24,008 nt of DNA from DAOTXK01 sp034435395 (GCA_034435395.1 DAOTXK010000306.1:1-24008); one strand, 5' to 3'. Numbered from the stretch's first letter, positions 7,290-15,790 are shown. Numbers and translations: made by a program. Notes: generated by a model not told the origin, from the letters alone.

Positions 7290-8508
7290 CGTCGTCCCCT
7301 CCCAGGGCGGCCCTGGCCTCCAGGTCGCGGGCCAGCGCGGCCAGGAACTCCGCCGTCACCGGGTGCCACTGGTCGATGACCCCCGTCGGCAGCGCGGCCC
7401 GCAGGCGCAGGCCATCGCCGCTAGCCAGGGTTTGCAGCGCCTCTCGAAACGCGGTCTGCCCCGGCGTCGGCGGCGACCCCACCCAAAACTGCCAGTAAAC
7501 CACCGACAGCACGCGGTAAAAATCCCACACCCAGGCCATGGACAGGCCATACGCCGGGACATACGCCGTCCAGACGGCAGCGCGGTCATCGGCTTTCGCC
7601 TGCCGCAGGGCGATGTCTTCTATGACCAGCACATCGTGGCCATTGGCATCCTGCCAGGCGAAAGAAGCCCGCAAGGTCGCCGCCGTGGCCGATGAGGACG
7701 CGGACTCCTGGGGCGGACGCCCATAACGCCGCACGCCATCCGGGCCATACCGCAAAAAGTTTGTCGCCTCCACCACCCGGAGCGGCGCGTGCAGCCTGAA
7801 CGTCGCCGGCGGCGGCCCCGCCCTCACGTCCGCGGCCTCGCCCGTGTTCCCTGACGGGACAGCGGCATCCGGAAACTCCTCCACCGGCGGCTCAAGAAGC
7901 TCGCCCGGCGGGGCCTTCTCAGCCGCAGCGACGGCGGGCGCGGCAGCCTCGGCGGGGCGCATGGCCTCATCTTCCCCCACTGCTCCGGCGACGGTCGGCG
8001 GCGGCTCTTCCGCATATGCCCAGCCGGATAGGGCCGACTCATCGGCCTCCAGGTCCGCCACAATTCGCGGCACGGCGCGGGCGTCGAAGATGGACGTTTC
8101 CGGCAGGGGCACCGTCACCGCCTTGAGCGCCTCCCAACGGGCATCGCGGGCCTCCGCGATCCAGGGCTTGAGCCATCGCCAGTATCCCACGTCCCCTGGA
8201 ATGTCATAGACCAGCAACATCACCGGGTCCGCCCAGGCAGCAGCGTGTTCCAACGCTTCAACAGCAACCTTCTGGCGGACGAAACCATGGCGGCGACGGA
8301 GCACGCTCACGCCGCGTATCATAATGGCAAAGCGCGGGGCTGCCCCTTCGCCGGTCACCGGCTGGTCGGGGGCCGTCAGCGTGACCCGCACATCCAGATA
8401 GGCGTCACCCGGCAGCTCCTCCACCGGCCAGCCGGACGGCAGCACCCGCCGCAGAAGGGCGCGGGCCTGCTCCTCCGCCTCGCCGGGATGGCTCTCACCT
8501 TCGCTCAT
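7282..8508 (-). CDS. Protein of unknown function with a DUF4365-like N-terminal region, inside the carboxylase operon
   Basis: I do not recognise the full protein (408 residues). Residues 12-155 resemble the fold of DUF4365-type nuclease-like domains: a DAYLDVRVTL strand, an RFAIMIRG strand where those proteins have an xIQVKG motif, then DPVMLLVYDIPGDVGYWRWL. The Q and K of the nuclease motif are replaced by M and R, so nuclease activity is unlikely if the resemblance is real. Residues 165-235 are an Ala/Pro/Glu-rich linker. Residues 236-400 are a second folded-looking region rich in Trp and Tyr without a known motif. I chose the ATG at 8508, after GAGGGAG; a TTG at 8541 would overlap the pccB stop. 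It lies between pccB and accC and overlaps accC by 8 bases, which argues for a role linked to the carboxylase. Confidence 0.75.
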   Translation of the reverse strand: MSEGESHPGEAEEQARALLRRVLPSGWPVEELPGDAYLDVRVTLTAPDQPVTGEGAAPRFAIMIRGVSVLRRRHGFVRQKVAVEALEHAAAWADPVMLLVYDIPGDVGYWRWLKPWIAEARDARWEALKAVTVPLPETSIFDARAVPRIVADLEADESALSGWAYAEEPPPTVAGAVGEDEAMRPAEAAAPAVAAAEKAPPGELLEPPVEEFPDAAVPSGNTGEAADVRAGPPPATFRLHAPLRVVEATNFLRYGPDGVRRYGRPPQESASSSATAATLRASFAWQDANGHDVLVIEDIALRQAKADDRAAVWTAYVPAYGLSMAWVWDFYRVLSVVYWQFWVGSPPTPGQTAFREALQTLASGDGLRLRAALPTGVIDQWHPVTAEFLAALARDLEARAALGGDDDG

Positions 8509-8537
8509 CTCCCTCACCTGTCTCAACCGCCCAGGCC

Positions 8538-10097
8538 TCAAAGCGGGATGTTACCATGTTTCCGGGGGGGATTGCTATCACGTTTGTTGCGCAGCATTTC
8601 CAGCGCGTTGATCAGACGGGGCCGGGTGTCACGGGGTTCGATGATGTCGTCAATGTACCCCCGGGAAGCGGCGACGTAAGGATTGGCAAACCGCTGGCGG
8701 TATTCGGCCACCAGCTCCGCCTTACGCTGCTCCAGGTCGTCCGCCTCGGCCAGTTCGCGCTTGAAGATGATGCTGACCGCCCCGTCCGGCCCCATCACGG
8801 CAAACTCAGCGGTCGGCCAGGCCAGGCTCAGATCGGCGCGGATGGCCCGGCTGTTCATCACGCAGTAGGCTCCCCCGTAAGCCTTGCGCGTGACCACCGT
8901 GATCTTGGGCACTGTGGCCTCGCAGTAGGCATACAGCAGCTTGGCCCCGGCGCGGATGATGCCCCCATGCTCCTGGGTCACGCCCGGCATAAAGCCCGGC
9001 ACATCCTCAAACGTGATGATCGGGATGTTAAACGCATCACAAAAGCGGATGAAACGGGCGGCCTTTTCGCTGGCTTTGATGTCCAGCACCCCGGCCAGCA
9101 CCGCCGGCTGATTGGCGACGATGCCCACGCTATGCCCGCCCAGCCGGGCAAAGCCGACCACAATATTAGGGGCGTAGTGCTCATGGATTTCGTAGAAGCG
9201 CTTATCATCGACGATCAGCCGGATCACGTCCTTGATGTCGTAAGGCTTGTTGGGGTTGTCCGGCACGATGCTATCCAGCGCCTCCTCCGTGCGCAGGGGA
9301 TCGTCCGCCGTCGGCACAAACGGCGGGTCCTCCATGTTGTTTTGCGGGATGTAACTCAACAACTCCCGCATCAGAAACAGGCAATCTTCTTCCGAGTCCG
9401 CCGCCAGATGGCTCACCCCGCTGATCGTGTTATGCGTCATCGCGCCGCCCAGCTCCTCTTTAGTGACATCTTCCTGGGTCACCTGCTTGATGACATCCGG
9501 CCCGGTGACGAACATATGGCTGGTGTTCTTGACCATAAAAATAAAGTCGGTCAGGGCCGGGCTGTAAACCGCCCCCCCGGCGCACGGACCCATGATGGCG
9601 CTCAACTGCGGGATCACTCCGCTGGCCAGCGTATTCTTGAGGAAGATGGCGGCATAGCCGTCCAGGCTGACCACGCCCTCCTGAATGCGCGCGCCGCCGC
9701 TATCATTCAGGCCGATGACGGGCGCGCCGTTTTTCATCGCCATGTCCATGATCTTGATGATCTTCTCAGCGTGGACCTCGCTCAGGCTCCCCCCAATCAC
9801 GGTGAAATCCTGCGAGAAGACGTAGACCAGACGGCCATCGATGGTGCCCCAGCCGGTGATCACGCTGTCCCCCAGAAACTGCTTATCCGGGGCATCCATG
9901 CCGAAGTCACGCGCCCGATGGACGACAAAAGCGTCCACCTCCCGAAAACTGCCAGGGTCGAGCAAAATTTCCAGGCGTTCTATCGCCGTCAGTTTGCCAG
10001 CTTTATGCTGCGCGTCAATGCGTGCCTGGCCCCCGCCCAGCCGGCTTTGTTGCCGTTTGGCGCGCAGCTCTTCGATCTTGGGATCGAGATCGGTCAT
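8538..10097 (-). CDS. pccB: Acyl-CoA carboxylase carboxyltransferase subunit (propionyl-CoA carboxylase beta type)
   Basis: This subunit moves the carboxyl group from biotin to propionyl-CoA or a similar acyl-CoA, giving methylmalonyl-CoA. The 519-residue protein is full length for the family. It has the N-terminal KAGKLTAIERLEILLDPGSF segment, the oxyanion-hole region NDSGGARIQEGV and the C-terminal RKAYGGAYCVMNSRAI segment. It is the large gene of the operon with biotin carboxylase and carrier genes. Methylmalonyl-CoA epimerase and mutase in the same window support propionyl-CoA as the natural substrate, although acetyl-CoA cannot be excluded from sequence alone. Confidence 0.95.
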   Translation of the reverse strand: MTDLDPKIEELRAKRQQSRLGGGQARIDAQHKAGKLTAIERLEILLDPGSFREVDAFVVHRARDFGMDAPDKQFLGDSVITGWGTIDGRLVYVFSQDFTVIGGSLSEVHAEKIIKIMDMAMKNGAPVIGLNDSGGARIQEGVVSLDGYAAIFLKNTLASGVIPQLSAIMGPCAGGAVYSPALTDFIFMVKNTSHMFVTGPDVIKQVTQEDVTKEELGGAMTHNTISGVSHLAADSEEDCLFLMRELLSYIPQNNMEDPPFVPTADDPLRTEEALDSIVPDNPNKPYDIKDVIRLIVDDKRFYEIHEHYAPNIVVGFARLGGHSVGIVANQPAVLAGVLDIKASEKAARFIRFCDAFNIPIITFEDVPGFMPGVTQEHGGIIRAGAKLLYAYCEATVPKITVVTRKAYGGAYCVMNSRAIRADLSLAWPTAEFAVMGPDGAVSIIFKRELAEADDLEQRKAELVAEYRQRFANPYVAASRGYIDDIIEPRDTRPRLINALEMLRNKRDSNPPRKHGNIPL

Positions 10098-10110
10098 CCA
10101 GAAGTTACCT

Positions 10111-10596
10111 CTATGTCTCGGTCGGGTCGGTCGACGACTGCTTCGTCAGGCATCGGGCCGACGCTTGGGCACGAAATAAGGCCCGCACAGGCGGGCGGTT
10201 CAGATACCAGAATATAAACGCGACGACCAGCGTCGTGACCAGGGTTGCCCACGGCCAGCGCCCCAGCGCGTAGTCCGACCGGGCAAAGGCCCGCCACCAG
10301 GCGACCTGAAACAGGCCGTAGGTCCCGACCAGAACCAACACCCACCGGCGGGATCCGTTACGCAGCCGCCACAGCCGCCACGCGCCCCACAGGAAACCCA
10401 CTCCCCACCCCGCGGCGGCAACCGCCTGTACGACGGGCGGGAAGGAGACTTCCAGCGCCGCATAGACAGAGGAAAGCTGGGCCGCGCGCAGGGCCGTGGC
10501 CAGATTGACGATGCCCACGCCCGCCAGACCGCCGCATAACCAGCGCAGTCCGCAAGGGCGTCCGTGATGTACAACAGCCGGGTCACGAGTTGACAT
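10111..10596 (-). CDS. Small four-helix membrane protein, first gene of the carboxylase operon
   Basis: I do not recognise a family. The 161-residue protein has four hydrophobic segments at about residues 17-37, 52-75, 84-104 and 112-132, separated by short basic loops (RLWRLRNGSRR), and a hydrophilic tail, so it should be an inner-membrane protein. Tryptophan is abundant. It ends 13 bases before the carboxyltransferase start and sits directly behind a strong promoter, so it is the leader gene of the operon. The ATG at 10596 is the only good start in the frame, and it would be almost at the predicted transcription start. Confidence 0.75.
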   Translation of the reverse strand: MSTRDPAVVHHGRPCGLRWLCGGLAGVGIVNLATALRAAQLSSVYAALEVSFPPVVQAVAAAGWGVGFLWGAWRLWRLRNGSRRWVLVLVGTYGLFQVAWWRAFARSDYALGRWPWATLVTTLVVAFIFWYLNRPPVRALFRAQASARCLTKQSSTDPTET

Positions 10597-10604
10597 ACCG
10601 AGGC

Positions 10605-10633
10605 ATTATAGCGTAGGGTAATAGGGGTCACAA
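10605..10633 (-). promoter_or_regulatory. Sigma-70-like promoter of the carboxylase operon
   Basis: On the minus strand TTGTGA (10628-10633) and a perfect TATAAT (10605-10610) are separated by the ideal 17 bases. The expected transcription start near 10598 is only about two bases before the ATG at 10596, so the first gene may be read from a leaderless message. Confidence 0.6.
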
Positions 10634-10692
10634 ACGGCCATAGCCGCTGTCCAGACCGCCATGATCCCCCAGATTTTCCCCAGGGAGCTGCC

Positions 10693-11682
10693 ATGAAACT
10701 CCTGATTCTCGGCGGGACGGTTTTTCTCGGTCGCCATCTGGTGGGGGCGGCGCTGGCGCGCGGCCATACGATCACGCTGTTCAACCGGGGGCAGAGCAAC
10801 CCCGCCATCTTTTCCGAGGTGGAAAAACTCCGTGGCGACCGGGACGGCGACCTGACTGCTCTGGAAGGCCGCCGCTGGGACGCCGTGATCGACACCTGCG
10901 GCTATGTACCGCGCGTCGTCCGCGCCTCGGCGGAGCTGTTGGCCAACGCCGTCGGGCACTACACGTTTATTTCCACCATCGGCGTGTATCCGCATCCCAT
11001 CCCCCGCGGAGTCGAGGAGACTGCCCCGGTCGGCACGCTGGAGGACGAGACTGTCGAGGAAGTCACCGGCGACACCTACGGGCCGCTCAAAGCGCGGTGC
11101 GAGCAGGCCGCCGAAGCCGCCATGCCGGGCCGCGTGCTGGTCGTCCGGCCCGGCCTGATCGTCGGCCCCCACGATCCCAGCGATCGTTTCACCTACTGGC
11201 CTGTCCGCATCGCCCGCGGCGGCCAGGTCCTGGTCCCGGATCGGCCTGAAATGCCGGTGCAGATCATCGACGCCCGCGATCTGGCGGCGTGGATCATCCG
11301 CATGGCCGAAACCGGACAGACGGGCACCTACCACGCCACCGGGCCCGCCTACGCGCTGACCTTCCGCGCCGTGCTGACCGCCTGCCGGGCCGTCACCGGC
11401 AGCGACGCGGCCTTCATCTGGGCAGACGAGGACTTCCTCAACCGGCACGAGGTCGCCCCCTGGATGGATCTGCCGTTGTGGCTGCCCGCCGAGCTTGACG
11501 GCATGAGCCAGGTCAGCGTGGACCGGGCTATCGCCGCCGGGCTGGCCTTCCGCCCGCTGGCCGACACCATCCGCGATACGCTGGCCTGGGCCAACAGCCG
11601 CCCGCCGGACCACCAGTGGCGCGCCGGGCTGACGCCGGAGCGGGAAGCGGAGTTGCTTCACCTGCTGAGCGAGCGGTCATAG
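10693..11682 (+). CDS. NAD-dependent epimerase/dehydratase (atypical extended SDR)
   Basis: The 329-residue protein has an N-terminal Rossmann fold with MKLLILGGTVFLGRHLV, where GGTxFLG replaces the classic GxxGxxG. It continues with the extended-SDR strands DAVIDTCGYVPR, HYTFISTIGVY and YGPLKARCEQ, the last holding the catalytic tyrosine and lysine in the form YxxxK. The VRPGLIVGPHDPSDRF segment and C-terminal substrate domain are also present. The closest general resemblance is to the nucleoside-diphosphate-sugar or isoflavone-reductase-like epimerases of the CSP41/SDR_a type; the substrate is not known. A CAGGGAG site precedes the ATG. It is divergent from the carboxylase operon and convergent with the GH130 gene, only 16 bases away. 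Confidence 0.85.
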   Translation: MKLLILGGTVFLGRHLVGAALARGHTITLFNRGQSNPAIFSEVEKLRGDRDGDLTALEGRRWDAVIDTCGYVPRVVRASAELLANAVGHYTFISTIGVYPHPIPRGVEETAPVGTLEDETVEEVTGDTYGPLKARCEQAAEAAMPGRVLVVRPGLIVGPHDPSDRFTYWPVRIARGGQVLVPDRPEMPVQIIDARDLAAWIIRMAETGQTGTYHATGPAYALTFRAVLTACRAVTGSDAAFIWADEDFLNRHEVAPWMDLPLWLPAELDGMSQVSVDRAIAAGLAFRPLADTIRDTLAWANSRPPDHQWRAGLTPEREAELLHLLSERS

Positions 11683-11698
11683 TAGTTCGCCCGCGAGC

Positions 11699-12577
11699 CT
11701 AACCGTTCCGGGCAAAATCAAGCACATCGGCCAACGGCGCGGTCGCCAGGCCGATCAGCCGGTCCGCCCCGCCGTAGTAGAAGTACAGGTCGTCACCGAC
11801 GACGATGTTGGCGCAGCTGAAGATCACGTTTGGCACGTCGCCCTTGATCTCCCAGCTTTCGGTTGGCTCCATAATAAAACTCCTGGGACGGTGGATCACC
11901 CGGCTGGGGTCGTCCAGGTCCAGCAGCGCGACGGACTGGCGGTAGACGGCGTTCTGGTCGCAGCCGTGGTAAAACAGCAGCCAGCCGTGCCTGGTTTTGA
12001 TGGGCACGCCGTTGGCGCCGATCTTGGCTGCATCCCAGCGGTTGTCCGGGCGCGGGGACATGATGATCTGGTGGTTGGTCCAGGTTTTCAGGTCGTGGCT
12101 GAAGGCGATCCAGATGTCCGGGTGGCGGCGGTGCAGGATGGCATAACGCCCGCCGATCTTCTCCGGGAACAGCACGTGATCCTTATTTTCGCGCCTCTCC
12201 AGCGGTCCGATATCTTCCCAGACGATCAGGTTCCGAGAACAGGCGATCATGGGGAAGAAGCTATTGCCCCCATAAGCGGTGTAGGTCATGTAAAACAGGC
12301 CGTCGAGCGGCGTCACGCGGGGGTCTTCCACCCCCCGATAGTCATCCCGACCGTTGTGCGGGGAGAGCACTGGATTTTCCAGCCGGTTCCAGGCCAGGCC
12401 ATCCCCGCTGACGGCGTAACCAATGTGAGAGATGAAGTCCGGCCCTTGGGCGCGGTAGTGCATGTGGAACAGGTCGTTGTGGCGTGTCACCGCGCAGTTG
12501 AAGACATTCAGGGACTCCCACCCGTGCAGGGGGTTGGGGTACAGCAGGGGACTCTGAGGATGTCGTACCAGTCGCAT
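11699..12577 (-). CDS. Glycoside hydrolase family 130 protein (mannoside phosphorylase-like)
   Basis: GH130 enzymes phosphorolyse beta-1,4- or beta-1,2-mannosides in the cytoplasm. The 292-residue protein is a five-bladed propeller by family. It shows the GVEDPRVTPLDG signature at about 82-93, repeated blade motifs such as FHMHYRAQG and FYMTYTAYG, and C-terminal LYFYYGGADRLIGLATA, all typical of the family. I chose the ATG at 12577 after GAGAGAGG; the open frame extends to 12658 but the extra residues are Arg- and Ala-rich and look non-coding. It lies downstream of the mutase gene on the same strand, with a 163-base gap, so it may have its own promoter. No transporter or other mannan gene is nearby. 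Confidence 0.9.
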   Translation of the reverse strand: MRLVRHPQSPLLYPNPLHGWESLNVFNCAVTRHNDLFHMHYRAQGPDFISHIGYAVSGDGLAWNRLENPVLSPHNGRDDYRGVEDPRVTPLDGLFYMTYTAYGGNSFFPMIACSRNLIVWEDIGPLERRENKDHVLFPEKIGGRYAILHRRHPDIWIAFSHDLKTWTNHQIIMSPRPDNRWDAAKIGANGVPIKTRHGWLLFYHGCDQNAVYRQSVALLDLDDPSRVIHRPRSFIMEPTESWEIKGDVPNVIFSCANIVVGDDLYFYYGGADRLIGLATAPLADVLDFARNG

Positions 12578-12740
12578 GGCCTCAGCCTCTCTCACCGGCA
12601 AGGTTACCGCCCGCGCGGGATGTCGCCGGGCCTGGTCGCGCGCCCGCGCCATACCCACATCCGGCCCGCGCCCTCGCCATCAACAGCCCGGCAGGCCAGG
12701 ACGGAGAACGCTTCGCCAGCCCGCCAGATGGTCCCGCCGG

Positions 12741-14399
12741 TCAGATCGTCACCGCCGGGCGGTACTCGCCGAACACGTCCCGCAGCACGCGGCAGATCTC
12801 GCCCAGCGTGACCTCATGTTCCACGCAGGTGATGAACAGCGGCATCAGGTTGTCGCTGCCGCGCGCCGCCGCCTCCAGGCGACCCAGCAGCTCGCTCACC
12901 CTGGAACTGTCCCGTTCGGCCCGCAGCGTGACCAGCCGCTCCCGCTGCTGGTGCTCGATGGCCGGATCGACGCGCAGAATCTCGCCCTGGTAATCCTCTT
13001 CCCCGGCGAAACGGTTGACGCCGACCACCACCTGCTCGCCGCGCTCCACCGCCTGCTGGTAGGCGTAGGCGGCGTCCTGAATCTCCCCGCTCATGAAGCC
13101 GTTCTCAATGGCTGCCAGCGCCCCGCCCATGGCGTCGATCCGCCGGATGTAATCCAGCGCGCCAGTGTAAATCGCTGCCGTCAGCGCCTCAAGCGCGTAA
13201 CTGCCGCCCAACGGATCGACCGTGTCGGCCACGCCACTCTCGTGGGCGATGATCTGCTGGGTGCGCAGCGCCACCTGCACTGCCTGCTCGGTCGGCAGGG
13301 CCAGCGCTTCGTCCATGCTGTTGGTGTGCAGGCTTTGCGCGCCGCCCAACACCGCCGCCAGCGCCTGGATGGTGACGCGCACGATGTTGTTCAGCGGCTG
13401 CTGCGCGGTGAGCGTGCTGCCGCCGGTCTGGGCATGGAACTTGAGCCGCAGGCTCTCCGGCTCGCGCGCGCCAAAACGCTCCCGCATGATGACGGCCCAC
13501 AGCCGCCGCGCCGCCCGGAATTTGGCCACCTCCTCCAGGAACTGGTTGTGCGCGTTAAAGAAAAAGGAAAGCTGCGGCGCGAAGTCGTCCACGTCCAGCC
13601 CGGCGTCGATGGCCGCCTGCACGTAGGCGATGCCGTTCGCCAGCGTGAAAGCCACCTCCTGGACGGCGGTGCTGCCCGCCTCGCGGATGTGGTAGCCGCT
13701 GATGCTGATGGTGTTCCATTTGGGCACGTGCCCTTTGCAGTAGGCGAACAGATCGGTGATCAGCCGCATGCTGGGTCCGGGGGGGAAGATATACGTGCCC
13801 CGCGCCAGATATTCCTTGAGGATGTCGTTCTGGACGGTGCCGCGCAGCTTTTCCGGCTCTACCCCCTGCCGCTTGGCCACCGCGATGTACATCGCCAGCA
13901 GGATCGCCGCTGGCGCATTGATGGTCATGGAGGTGGAGACCCGGTCCAGCGGGATGCCCTCCAACAGTCGGGCCATATCGCGCAGGCTGCTGATGCTCAC
14001 TCCCACCTTCCCGACTTCACCCAGCGCCATCGGATCGTCGGCGTCGTAGCCGATCTGGGTCGGCAGATCGAAGGCCACGCTCAGGCCAGTCTGGCCGGCG
14101 TCCAGCAGATAACGGTAGCGGGCGTTGGATTCCTCGGCGGTGGCATACCCTGCGTACTGACGCATGGTCCACAGCCGCCCCCGGTACATGGTGGGCTGCG
14201 CCCCCCGGGTGAAGGGATACTGTCCTGGATAACCAAGTGCCTCCTCATAATCAGCGGGCGCGTCTTCCGGCGTGTACAGCCGCTCCAGCGGAATACCGGA
14301 GGATGTTTCGAATCGCTCCCGTCGTTCGGGGAACCGGCTGAGCGCCTGGGCCAGCACGGTCTCCTCCCAGGCGCGCCGGGAATCACTGGGATCACTCAT
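12741..14399 (-). CDS. mcmA: Methylmalonyl-CoA mutase large subunit, catalytic domain without B12 domain
   Basis: It isomerises methylmalonyl-CoA and succinyl-CoA with adenosylcobalamin. The 552-residue protein covers the TIM-barrel catalytic part: YPFTRGAQPTMYRGRLWTMRQ near the start with the conserved substrate-loop tyrosine, GLSVAFDLPTQIGYDADDP, RVSTSMTINAPA, SGYHIREAGSTAVQE and SLHTNSMDEALALPTE. It stops at GEYRPAVTI without the cobalamin-binding domain, which must be a separate subunit encoded outside this window. The ATG at 14399 lies inside the end of the CYTH gene (8-base overlap), so the two are translationally coupled; another ATG at 14411 is in frame. Methylmalonyl-CoA epimerase is at 22532. 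Confidence 0.95.
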   Translation of the reverse strand: MSDPSDSRRAWEETVLAQALSRFPERRERFETSSGIPLERLYTPEDAPADYEEALGYPGQYPFTRGAQPTMYRGRLWTMRQYAGYATAEESNARYRYLLDAGQTGLSVAFDLPTQIGYDADDPMALGEVGKVGVSISSLRDMARLLEGIPLDRVSTSMTINAPAAILLAMYIAVAKRQGVEPEKLRGTVQNDILKEYLARGTYIFPPGPSMRLITDLFAYCKGHVPKWNTISISGYHIREAGSTAVQEVAFTLANGIAYVQAAIDAGLDVDDFAPQLSFFFNAHNQFLEEVAKFRAARRLWAVIMRERFGAREPESLRLKFHAQTGGSTLTAQQPLNNIVRVTIQALAAVLGGAQSLHTNSMDEALALPTEQAVQVALRTQQIIAHESGVADTVDPLGGSYALEALTAAIYTGALDYIRRIDAMGGALAAIENGFMSGEIQDAAYAYQQAVERGEQVVVGVNRFAGEEDYQGEILRVDPAIEHQQRERLVTLRAERDSSRVSELLGRLEAAARGSDNLMPLFITCVEHEVTLGEICRVLRDVFGEYRPAVTI

Positions 14400-15021
14400 C
14401 GTTGGCTCCATCTTCGGGAGGGCGGAACGCCTCTGGTGGCACGGCGACGCCCGCGAAGTTCTCGAAAGTCAGATCATGGAACGCCAGGCCAAGATTGGCG
14501 CGCACGTGGTCAAAGAGCTGCCCGTAGCTTTCTTGGAAGCGCACGTTGGGGGTCAGCCCCAGCCCGGTCACCAGCGCCTCGATGGCCGCCGGCGCGCCTT
14601 CGATCTCCACGAAATTGCCATACGGCAGCTCGTCCAGCGCCACCTCGGCATCGCCAAGCGCATAGGTGGTGCGGTATTTCTCGTAGACCATGAACGGCTG
14701 GTAGCCGAGCTTCCTCAGGATCAGGTCCATCGTGTCAAAATCGTCCACCGTGACCTCGGCCTCGAAGCGGGTTTGCAGGCCGGGCGTGCCCGTTGCCAGC
14801 GGCCCCTTGTACGTCAGGTAGGCCCGGCTGTCCTGCCGCAGGCGCAGGATGATGCCGGCGGGGGTCAGGGTGCGCCCGCTATCCTCATAACGGATATTGC
14901 GCTCAAACACGCGCGTCTGCCGCACTGTCGCCCCCATGGCCGCCAGCCGGGACTCCACCAGGGCCAGATTCTCCACCAGCAGCTTGGCCTCTATCTCTAA
15001 ATAGCGGTCCTCCTGGCCCAT
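14392..15021 (-). CDS. CYTH domain (triphosphate tunnel metalloenzyme) protein
   Basis: CYTH proteins bind triphosphates in a beta-barrel tunnel and act as adenylate cyclase IV, thiamine triphosphatase or tripolyphosphatase. The 209-residue protein shows the signature EIEAK at residues 9-13 and the tunnel residues R60/R62 (ILRLRQ), K72 (YLTYKG), R85 with E87/E89 (RFEAEV), K115 and R117 (EKYRTTY), D130/E131 and E139/E141 (FVEIEG). The full catalytic set is therefore present and an active enzyme is likely; the substrate is not decided by sequence. I chose the ATG at 15021 because GGAGGGGG precedes it directly. It follows two thymidylate-kinase-like genes and overlaps the mutase gene. Archives usually label such proteins class IV adenylate cyclase, which I would not assume. 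Confidence 0.9.
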   Translation of the reverse strand: MGQEDRYLEIEAKLLVENLALVESRLAAMGATVRQTRVFERNIRYEDSGRTLTPAGIILRLRQDSRAYLTYKGPLATGTPGLQTRFEAEVTVDDFDTMDLILRKLGYQPFMVYEKYRTTYALGDAEVALDELPYGNFVEIEGAPAAIEALVTGLGLTPNVRFQESYGQLFDHVRANLGLAFHDLTFENFAGVAVPPEAFRPPEDGANDE

Positions 15022-15033
15022 ACCACCCCCTCC

Positions 15034-15058
15034 GGGGCGTGCGTGGTAAGCACACCCC
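15034..15058 (-). other. Intercistronic hairpin upstream of the CYTH gene
   Basis: A nine-base-pair stem with one G-U pair (GGGGTGTGC with GCACGCCCC on the minus strand) and a 7-base loop fills the gap between the kinase-like gene and the CYTH ribosome site. There is no U-run after it. It may partly terminate or stabilise the message. Confidence 0.45.
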
Positions 15059-15071
15059 GCTCCCATGCCGC

Positions 15072-15770
15072 TTAGAAGTGCATCCCGGACACAATCTCGC
15101 TGATCTGGGACTTCAGATCGACAAAGACCGGGTACACCCCGCGCGACGCATCGATGATTCGAAAACCGAAATCCTCCGCCATGGCGTCGAACTGCTCGAT
15201 GATGCTCCGCTGGTAGGTGATGTAGTTCGCAAACATGTCCGTGCCCGGCAAAAAATCCGAGCCGCTTTCCCAATAGTCGAACTCGCCACGCGCCGCCAGC
15301 ACGCGGGGCACAATGGACTCCACCTCCGCCCGCAGGTAAAAGATCGCGTCCGGCACGATAGCGAAGCCATACACGCCCTTGATCCATTCCGGGTCAGCGC
15401 CCCGCGCCAGCGCCCGCGCCATCGGCGCATAGATGTAGCGGTCCGTCAGCATCACAAAACCCGCCCGCAGCGCCGGGATGATCTCCTTCTCCAACCGATC
15501 GACAAAATCGGTGGCGTAAAACAGGTCCATCGTCAGCGGGCTGAGGGTATGCCCCTGTTTGGCCCGGTTGATGCCCCGCGACGCCAGGGCCGACCGCGCC
15601 AGGCCGGTCTGAACCGCGCCGTAGCCGTTCTGCTCCAGCCACTCTCGCAGCAGAGCCACCTGGGTGGAGCGTCCCACGCCATCCGTCCCCTCGATCACGA
15701 TCAGCTTGCCCGGCAGGTCTTTGTCCGGCATGCCCGGCAACGGGTAACCATAGGTCTGCATCTTGGTCAT
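15072..15770 (-). CDS. Thymidylate kinase-like P-loop protein with Arg in Walker A
   Basis: The 232-residue protein has the thymidylate kinase fold: a P-loop at 28-36, the DRY motif at 110-112 (LTDRYIYAPMARALARG), and DAIFYLRAEVES in the position of the DxxxxL strand. The P-loop reads GTDGVGRST, with arginine at 34 instead of the lysine that holds the phosphates, so phosphate transfer may be weak, altered or absent. The tail after residue 150 is unlike normal Tmk: it lacks the lid arginines of the standard form and contains a YWESGSDFLPGTDMF segment. It lies 20 bases after a second kinase-like gene and before the CYTH gene. It is unlikely to be the housekeeping Tmk; a paired regulatory subunit or a polyphosphate-linked nucleotide kinase is possible. 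Confidence 0.85.
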   Translation of the reverse strand: MTKMQTYGYPLPGMPDKDLPGKLIVIEGTDGVGRSTQVALLREWLEQNGYGAVQTGLARSALASRGINRAKQGHTLSPLTMDLFYATDFVDRLEKEIIPALRAGFVMLTDRYIYAPMARALARGADPEWIKGVYGFAIVPDAIFYLRAEVESIVPRVLAARGEFDYWESGSDFLPGTDMFANYITYQRSIIEQFDAMAEDFGFRIIDASRGVYPVFVDLKSQISEIVSGMHF

Positions 15771-15790
15771 ATGCGTATCCCTCTCTGGAC

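Noticed and set aside
8556..10217. A 553-codon open frame on the plus strand opposite pccB
   Set aside because: Antisense of the highly conserved carboxyltransferase; composition typical of a shadow frame.
12576..14693. A 705-codon open frame on the plus strand opposite the mutase and CYTH genes
   Set aside because: It is the antisense of well-supported genes, has no recognisable domain and is rich in His, Arg, Gln and Pro, as expected for complement frames in GC-rich DNA.
14392..15021. Class IV adenylate cyclase
   Set aside because: The fold is right, but the neighbours (kinase-like genes, CHAD proteins) suggest triphosphate or polyphosphate chemistry; cyclase activity cannot be claimed from sequence.
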